A stretch of DNA of 33,515 nucleotides. It comes from Chromatiales bacterium (GTDB lineage: Bacteria; Pseudomonadota; Gammaproteobacteria; Thiohalospirales; Thiohalospiraceae). Position numbers and translations under genes: made by a program. Shown here in pieces: positions 28,456 to 33,515 of the stretch (within the stretch, counting starts at the first letter, position 1; each line of letters begins with the position of its first letter). The notes under the pieces were generated by a model that had not been told where the DNA came from, made no database searches, and saw only the letters and a program-made list of their open reading frames with translations. The DNA lies in contig JALSHD010000012.1 in NCBI GenBank assembly GCA_026982395.1, positions 1 to 33,515 of the forward strand. The letters are read 5' to 3'.

Positions 28456-29118
28456 ATGACTGTAGCCATTATTCTGGTTTTTCTGTTGGTTCTGGGGGTT
28501 GTCGTCTGTCTGCGTGCCAGTGAGGCCAACTGGGGGCGGGGATGGCGTAATGCCGTGGATGGTTTTGTGCGGCTGTTCTGCCGCTGGTTTCATCGTCTGC
28601 AGTATCAGCCGATTCCGTTGCCAGAGGAGGGACCGGCTTTGGTAGTTTCCAATCATTTCTCCGGTCTGGATCCGTTGCTGCTGGTTACGGCGTCACGGCG
28701 ACCGTTGCGGTTTCTGATCGCCGAGGAGGAGTATCGGCGTTTCGGGTTTACCTGGCTTTTTCGCGCTGCCGGTTGTATCCCGGTGGATCGCAGCCGGCGT
28801 CCTGACATTGCACTGCTGCAGGCGCGCCGGGCGCTGGAGCGGGGTGAGGTGATTGCCCTGTTTCCGCACGGCAAGATTCATCTGGATTCCGATCCGCCGC
28901 GCAAGCTGAAAAAGGGTGTGGTCAAGCTGGCGCAGTGGCACGGTTGTCCGATCTATCCGGTGCGTCTGGATGGTATTCGGGGGGAGGGGCAGACGGTTTC
29001 GGCTGTGGTGATGCGCAGTCAGGCGCGGCTGCACAGTTTTCCTCCGCTCGATTGCGCCAATCAGTCGCCGGAGTGGTGTCTGGAGCGGGTGCGCGAGTAT
29101 ATCGAGGGGGAGAGGTAG
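28456..29118 (+). CDS. PlsC-like 1-acylglycerol-3-phosphate acyltransferase family protein
   Basis: A 220-residue membrane-associated acyltransferase: an N-terminal hydrophobic helix (about 3-19), the catalytic HX4D motif in NHFSGLD (His67, Asp72), motif II GCIPVDRS (106-113), and FPHGK (136-140) where PlsC enzymes normally have FPEGT. Transfer of an acyl group to a phospholipid or related acceptor is likely, but the changed motif leaves acceptor specificity open. No Shine-Dalgarno sequence precedes the ATG, and an in-frame TAA 12 bases upstream rules out an earlier start. The next gene starts by overlapping its stop codon by one base. Confidence 0.88.
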   Translation: MTVAIILVFLLVLGVVVCLRASEANWGRGWRNAVDGFVRLFCRWFHRLQYQPIPLPEEGPALVVSNHFSGLDPLLLVTASRRPLRFLIAEEEYRRFGFTWLFRAAGCIPVDRSRRPDIALLQARRALERGEVIALFPHGKIHLDSDPPRKLKKGVVKLAQWHGCPIYPVRLDGIRGEGQTVSAVVMRSQARLHSFPPLDCANQSPEWCLERVREYIEGER

Positions 29119-30596
29119 TGGGTACTTCGCTGTGGATTTTCACCATCCTGGGCTGGCTGGCCGGGATCGTGATGCTGGTTCTGGTGGTGATGTTTGTTCA
29201 GGATATGTTACAGAAGGAGCATGCCATCCGGCGCAACTTTCCGCTGGTTGGCCGGTTGCGCTATTTTCTGGAGAAGCAGGGGGAGTTTTTCCGCCAGTAT
29301 TTTTTCGCCATGGATCGGGAGGAGCAGCCTTTCAACCGGGCGACGCGCAGCTGGGTCTATCGTACCGCCAAGGGGAAGGGGGGGCTGATCGGGTTTGGTT
29401 CCACCAATGATCTGCGCGAGCCGGGTTCCTATATCTTTGTCAACTCCCCCTATCCCGTGCTGGAGCAGGAGTATGAGCCGTCGCCGCCGCTGGTGATCGG
29501 CCCCGATTGTCCGCGGCCGTTTTCCGCCCGTCATCCATTCAATGTCTCCGGGATGAGTTTCGGGGCGCTGTCTGCTCCTGCGGTGTGCGCGCTCTCCAGG
29601 GGGGCGGCCGAGGCCGGGGTCTGGATCAATACCGGCGAGGGGGGGCTCTCCTCTTACCATCTGGAGGGAGGAGGGGACATCCTTTTCCAGATCGGTACCG
29701 CGAAATATGGTGTGCGTGATGCGGATGGAAAGCTCAGCGATGATCGGCTGCGCGAGCTGGCGGAACAGGTCAAGGCGTTCGAGATCAAGCTCTCCCAGGG
29801 GGCCAAGCCCGGCCGTGGCGGGGTGCTGCCGGCGCACAAGGTGACCACTGAGATTGCCCGGATCCGCGGTATTCCGGAGGGAGAGACCTCCAGCAGCCCC
29901 AACCGCCATGTGGATATCAGGACGCCGGATGATCTGCTGGATATGATTCAGCATGTGCGTGAGGTGACCGGTCGGCCGGCGGGCTTCAAGATGGCGCTTG
30001 GTTCTCCCGCCTATCCCCGCGCCTTGTGCGAGGCCATCCGGCGGCGGGGGGTGGAGTCTGCGCCCGACTTCATCACCGTGGACGGGGGAGAGGCTGGCAG
30101 CGGCGCGGCGCCCCAGGTGCTGGCGGACCATGTGGCGCTGCCGATCACCGAGGCGCTTCCCATGCTGGTGGATGTGCTACTGGAGTGCGGTTTGAAAGAG
30201 CGGATTCGGGTCATCGCGTCCGGGAAACTGGTAGATTCCGGCCGGGTGGCCTGGGCACTCTGTGCCGGGGCTGACTTTGTGGTCACCGGGCGGGGGTTCA
30301 TGTTTGCGCTGGGATGCATCCAGTCGATGCAGTGCCCGCACAACACCTGCCCCGCTGGTGTGACGACCCACAACGAGCGGCTGCAAAAAGGGTTGGTAGT
30401 GGAGGACAAGGCAAAGCGTGTGGCCAGCTACGCCCACTGGGTCAACCATGAGGTGGATCTGCTGGCCCACTCCTGCGGTCTGGCCAATGCCCGGGAGTTT
30501 CGGCGTGAGCATGTGCGTATTGTGCAGAGCGCGGGTCACAGTCTGCCGATGGATGAGATCTATCCTTATCCTTCCCCGGGGCAGGTAGAGGCTTGA
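29118..30596 (+). CDS. Membrane-anchored FMN-binding glutamate synthase-domain protein
   Basis: A 492-residue protein from a GTG start at 29118 (AGGGGGAGAGG just before it), overlapping the plsC stop by one base. Residues about 4-27 are a membrane helix. The rest is the FMN/Fe-S synthase domain of glutamate synthase: GMSFGALS, KPGRGGVLPAHKV, SPNRHVDIRTPDDL, GGEAGSGAAP, and the Fe-S cysteines Cys400, Cys406 and Cys411 in CIQSMQCPHNTC. The glutaminase domain and the small subunit are missing. Such stand-alone proteins are common, and their real reaction is unknown; glutamate synthesis from ammonia or another electron-accepting role are possible. Longer frames upstream belong to plsC and are not used. 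Confidence 0.88.
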   Translation: MGTSLWIFTILGWLAGIVMLVLVVMFVQDMLQKEHAIRRNFPLVGRLRYFLEKQGEFFRQYFFAMDREEQPFNRATRSWVYRTAKGKGGLIGFGSTNDLREPGSYIFVNSPYPVLEQEYEPSPPLVIGPDCPRPFSARHPFNVSGMSFGALSAPAVCALSRGAAEAGVWINTGEGGLSSYHLEGGGDILFQIGTAKYGVRDADGKLSDDRLRELAEQVKAFEIKLSQGAKPGRGGVLPAHKVTTEIARIRGIPEGETSSSPNRHVDIRTPDDLLDMIQHVREVTGRPAGFKMALGSPAYPRALCEAIRRRGVESAPDFITVDGGEAGSGAAPQVLADHVALPITEALPMLVDVLLECGLKERIRVIASGKLVDSGRVAWALCAGADFVVTGRGFMFALGCIQSMQCPHNTCPAGVTTHNERLQKGLVVEDKAKRVASYAHWVNHEVDLLAHSCGLANAREFRREHVRIVQSAGHSLPMDEIYPYPSPGQVEA

Positions 30597-30620
30597 ATAT
30601 CCGATTTCCGTCCACATGTT
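30592..30620 (+). promoter_or_regulatory. Sigma-32 (RpoH) heat-shock promoter of clpB
   Basis: CTTGAA at 30592-30597 is a perfect sigma-32 -35 box. After 14 bases it is followed by CCACATGTT (30612-30620), close to the -10 consensus CCCCATNTA. The transcript would start near 30626, ahead of the GGGGAG ribosome binding site at about 30643 and the clpB ATG at 30659. The -35 box overlaps the stop codon of the upstream gene. Confidence 0.85.
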
Positions 30621-30658
30621 ATGGTTAACACTATTCAACCAATGGGGAGCCCATAGCA

Positions 30659-33256
30659 ATGCGAATGGACAAACTGACCACCAAATTTCAAATGGCCCTG
30701 GCCGATGCACAGAGTCTGGCGCTGGGCCGCGATCACCAGTTTATTGAACCGCTGCATCTGATGACCGCCCTGCTGGACCAGGAGGGAGGCACGGTACGCC
30801 ATCTGCTGGCCCAGGCCGGGGTTAATATCAACAGTTTGCGCTCCGCGCTGGGCGAGGCGCTGGATAAACTGCCTTCGGTAGAGGGAGCCGGGGGCGAGGT
30901 GCATATCTCCAATGAGCTGGGCCGCCTGCTCAATCTGACCGACAAGCTGGCCCAGAAGCGCAAGGATCAATATATCTCCAGCGAACTGTTTGCCCTGGTT
31001 GCGGTAGAGGACAAGGGTCAGCTGGGCGATCTGTTGCGTAAGGCAGGAGCGAACAAGGAGGCTGTTGAAAAGAGCATCGAAATGGTGCGCGGTGGTCAGC
31101 AGGTCAATGATCCCAATGCGGAAGATCAACGTCAGGCGCTGGAGAAATATACCGTAGATCTGACCGAACGTGCCGAGCTGGGCAAACTTGATCCGGTGAT
31201 CGGGCGTGACGACGAGATCCGCCGCACCGTCCAGGTGCTGCAGCGCCGCACCAAGAACAATCCGGTGCTGATTGGCGAGCCGGGTGTCGGCAAGACAGCC
31301 ATCGTGGAAGGTCTGGCCCAGCGTATCGTCAATGGTGAGGTGCCGGAAGGGCTGAAAGACAAGCGGATTCTGTCGCTTGATATGGGTGCACTGCTTGCAG
31401 GGGCGAAGTTCCGCGGTGAGTTTGAGGAGCGTCTTAAAGCGGTATTGAATGACCTCTCCAAACAGGAGGGGCGCATTATCCTGTTCATCGACGAGATTCA
31501 CACCATGGTCGGGGCAGGCAAGGCGGAAGGCTCGATGGATGCCGGCAACATGCTCAAGCCAGCGCTGGCGCGGGGTGAGCTGCACTGTGTGGGTGCGACG
31601 ACGTTGGACGAGTATCGCCAGTATATCGAGAAGGATGCCGCGCTGGAGCGCCGTTTCCAGAAGGTGCTGGTGGACGAGCCTTCGGTGGAGGATACCATTG
31701 CCATTCTGCGCGGCCTGAAAGAGAAATATGAGGTGCATCATGGTGTGGAGATCACCGATCCTGCCATTGTTGCGGCGGCGATGCTGTCGCATCGCTATAT
31801 CACCGATCGCCAACTGCCGGACAAGGCCATCGATCTGATCGATGAGGCTGGCAGTCGTCTGCGCATGGAGATCGACTCCAAGCCGGAGCAGCTGGACAAG
31901 CTGGAGCGCCGCCTGATTCAGCTCAAGATTGAGCGTGAAGCGGTGAGCAAGGAGAGTGATGAGGCCTCGCGCAAACGGCTGGAGAAGCTGGAGCAGGAGA
32001 TCTCTGATCTGGAGCGCGAATACAGTGATCTGGAGGAGATCTGGAAGGCGGAGAAGGCCGCCCTGCAGGGCACCCAGCAGATCAAGGAGGAGCTGGACCG
32101 GGCGCGCATCGAACTGGAGACCGCACACCGCGCCGGTGATCTGGCGCGCATGTCCGAGCTGCAGTATGGACGCATCCCGGAGCTGGAGAAGCAGCTGGAG
32201 ATGGCGGCCCAGGCCGAGCAGCGGGAAACGCAGCTGCTGCGCAACAAGGTAACCGAGGAGGAGATCGCCGAGGTGGTCTCCAAGTGGACCGGGATTCCGG
32301 TCTCCAAGATGCTGGAGGGCGAGCGCGACAAGCTGTTGCGTATGGAGGATGCGCTACACAGCCGCGTGGTCGGTCAGGATGAGGCGGTCAAGGCGGTGGC
32401 CGATGCTATCCGCCGCTCTCGTGCCGGACTCTCCGATCCCAACCGTCCTAACGGTTCGTTCCTGTTCCTCGGTCCCACCGGGGTGGGCAAGACCGAGCTG
32501 ACCAAGGCGCTGGCGGAGTTCCTGTTCGACACCGAGGATGCCATGGTGCGCATCGACATGTCCGAATTTATGGAGAAGCACTCGGTGGCCCGTCTGATCG
32601 GTGCGCCTCCCGGCTACGTGGGTTACGAGGAGGGCGGCTACCTGACCGAGGCGGTGCGGCGCAAGCCCTACTCGGTGATCCTGCTGGACGAGGTGGAGAA
32701 GGCCCACCCCGATGTGTTCAACGTGTTGCTGCAGGTGCTGGATGACGGCCGCCTCACCGACGGCCAGGGGCGCACCGTGGATTTCCGCAACACCGTGATC
32801 GTAATGACCTCCAACCTGGGTTCACAACAGATCCAGGAGATGGCTGGAGAGGAGAACTATCAGGCGATGAAGGATGCGGTTATGGAGATCGTCGGGCATC
32901 ACTTCCGGCCGGAGTTCATCAACCGCGTCGACGAGGTGGTGGTGTTCCACCCGCTGGGCAGGGAGCAGATCCGGGCCATTGCGGCAATCCAGATCGAGCA
33001 GCTGCGCAGCCGTCTGCGCGACCGGCAGATGGATCTCGATATTACCGACGCTGCGCTGGACAAACTGGGTGAAGCCGGATTCGATCCCGTCTATGGCGCA
33101 CGGCCGTTGAAACGTGCCATCCAGACCTCAATCGAGAACCCGCTGGCCCAGGAACTCCTGGCGGGCAGGTTCAGCGTTGGTGACGTGATCGAAGTTGATG
33201 TGAAAGATGGTCAATTTGTGTTCAAAAAGGCGGAACGGAAGGCTGACATCACCTAG
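30659..33256 (+). CDS. clpB: Chaperone ATPase ClpB
   Basis: An 865-residue AAA+ disaggregase that, with DnaK, pulls proteins out of aggregates. It has the N-terminal Clp-N repeat domain (1 to about 145), first ATPase domain with Walker A GEPGVGKT (206-213), the long coiled-coil M domain (about 410-525), and second ATPase domain with GPTGVGKT and the conserved arginine-rich sensor regions. The M domain and the absence of an IGL/F loop for ClpP mark it as ClpB rather than ClpA/C. It is full length and led by a sigma-32 promoter. In E. coli it follows yfiH directly; here four genes lie between. Confidence 0.98.
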   Translation: MRMDKLTTKFQMALADAQSLALGRDHQFIEPLHLMTALLDQEGGTVRHLLAQAGVNINSLRSALGEALDKLPSVEGAGGEVHISNELGRLLNLTDKLAQKRKDQYISSELFALVAVEDKGQLGDLLRKAGANKEAVEKSIEMVRGGQQVNDPNAEDQRQALEKYTVDLTERAELGKLDPVIGRDDEIRRTVQVLQRRTKNNPVLIGEPGVGKTAIVEGLAQRIVNGEVPEGLKDKRILSLDMGALLAGAKFRGEFEERLKAVLNDLSKQEGRIILFIDEIHTMVGAGKAEGSMDAGNMLKPALARGELHCVGATTLDEYRQYIEKDAALERRFQKVLVDEPSVEDTIAILRGLKEKYEVHHGVEITDPAIVAAAMLSHRYITDRQLPDKAIDLIDEAGSRLRMEIDSKPEQLDKLERRLIQLKIEREAVSKESDEASRKRLEKLEQEISDLEREYSDLEEIWKAEKAALQGTQQIKEELDRARIELETAHRAGDLARMSELQYGRIPELEKQLEMAAQAEQRETQLLRNKVTEEEIAEVVSKWTGIPVSKMLEGERDKLLRMEDALHSRVVGQDEAVKAVADAIRRSRAGLSDPNRPNGSFLFLGPTGVGKTELTKALAEFLFDTEDAMVRIDMSEFMEKHSVARLIGAPPGYVGYEEGGYLTEAVRRKPYSVILLDEVEKAHPDVFNVLLQVLDDGRLTDGQGRTVDFRNTVIVMTSNLGSQQIQEMAGEENYQAMKDAVMEIVGHHFRPEFINRVDEVVVFHPLGREQIRAIAAIQIEQLRSRLRDRQMDLDITDAALDKLGEAGFDPVYGARPLKRAIQTSIENPLAQELLAGRFSVGDVIEVDVKDGQFVFKKAERKADIT

Positions 33257-33310
33257 TGTTGCAGTGTGGTAGCCGGGTATTTCCTGAGGTGTCTGCAGGG
33301 AACTGTTTGC

Positions 33311-33515
33311 CGAACCCCCTCTCCGCCCCGGAGACCAGGTGATAGCGATATGGTCGCCGGGGCGAAGAGGCTTGAGCAGTTCGGAGAGCGCCTTGATGTC
33401 GGTGCAGCCGTTGTATCGTCGACGCGGATGATGCACTCCCCTCCTGCAGTCCCGCGTGAATAGGGGGGGCTAAAAATGCACTTTTTCCGCGATAGCGGCG
33501 TCAGCTCCGTGCTCG
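33311..33515 (-). pseudogene. Remnant of a PDZ-domain gene, frame broken, cut by window edge
   Basis: Read on the minus strand, pieces in three frames join into a plausible PDZ domain end: frame one EHGADAAIAEKVHF then a stop; frame two LAPPIHAGLQEG; frame three ECIIRVDD; and again frame one TDIKALSELL with LKPLRPGDHIAITW. The order matches HtrA/S1C-type or peptidase-linked PDZ domains (GLQ-G-IIRVDD...L...LRPGD...ITW). At least three frame changes sit at runs of T, C and G or nearby. This is either a decayed gene or sequencing errors at homopolymers. The rest would lie to the right of the window. It is next to the end of clpB on the opposite strand. Confidence 0.6.

Noticed and set aside
30635-32128. 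A 497-codon minus-strand open frame inside clpB
   Set aside because: Antisense of a conserved chaperone with regular heptads, which makes long open frames.

Overview
The window reads as an ordinary housekeeping stretch of a gammaproteobacterial chromosome. The support is familiar gammaproteobacterial gene neighbourhoods: dusB-fis, ypjD-corB, fmdB-aspS, and bamD back to back with rluD-pgeF(yfiH) with clpB nearby. An eight-haem secreted cytochrome c and the non-enteric gene mix suggest a respiratory, possibly sulfur-cycling relative of the Chromatiales. That placement is inference; no rRNA or tRNA gene was seen that could settle it. No CRISPR array, prophage, defence island or complete insertion sequence was seen.

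Layout. 31-1974 (-): octahaem cytochrome c with C-terminal IPT/TIG-like domains and a tryptophan-rich tail, followed by a gene-free AT-rich gap. 2482-7042 (-): a probable single operon dusB-fis-purH-purD-hslR (tRNA dihydrouridine synthase, Fis, the last purine enzymes, Hsp15). 7227-9345 (-): ypjD-corB. 9451-10706 (-): a PCM-like methyltransferase and an isochorismatase-fold hydrolase. 10880-12898 (+): TPP riboswitch and thiC. 12924-16353 (-): an orphan OmpR-type response regulator, then an Atm1-type ABC exporter overlapping a short-chain dehydrogenase. 16438-18587 (+): fmdB-like gene and aspS. 18621 to about 22127 (-): a four-gene Mla-type lipid transport operon (permease, ATPase, MCE protein, lipoprotein) whose permease lacks a conventional start codon. 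22356-23813 (+): sbcB. 23833-24354 (-): nitroreductase, with a 208-bp MITE-like element inserted just upstream of its ribosome binding site. 24598-25350 (-): bamD. 25441-33256 (+): rluD, pgeF, a gcvR-like ACT protein, a peptide deformylase, a PlsC-like acyltransferase, a membrane-anchored glutamate-synthase-domain protein, and clpB with a clear heat-shock (sigma-32) promoter. 33311-33515 (-): the end of a PDZ-domain gene broken by several frame changes.

How they work together. The minus-strand purine operon couples Fis and tRNA modification to IMP synthesis and ribosome rescue. The Mla-type operon and bamD both serve the outer membrane. thiC is controlled by thiamine pyrophosphate through its leader, and clpB by heat shock. 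The most unusual items are the Trp-rich tail and embedded EF-hand-like loop of the cytochrome, the MITE-like element, the start-codon problem of the Mla-type permease, the promoter layout of the plsC-like gene (a perfect TATAAT ends 8 bases before the ATG), and the decayed PDZ gene at the right edge. No convincing undescribed multi-gene system was found.
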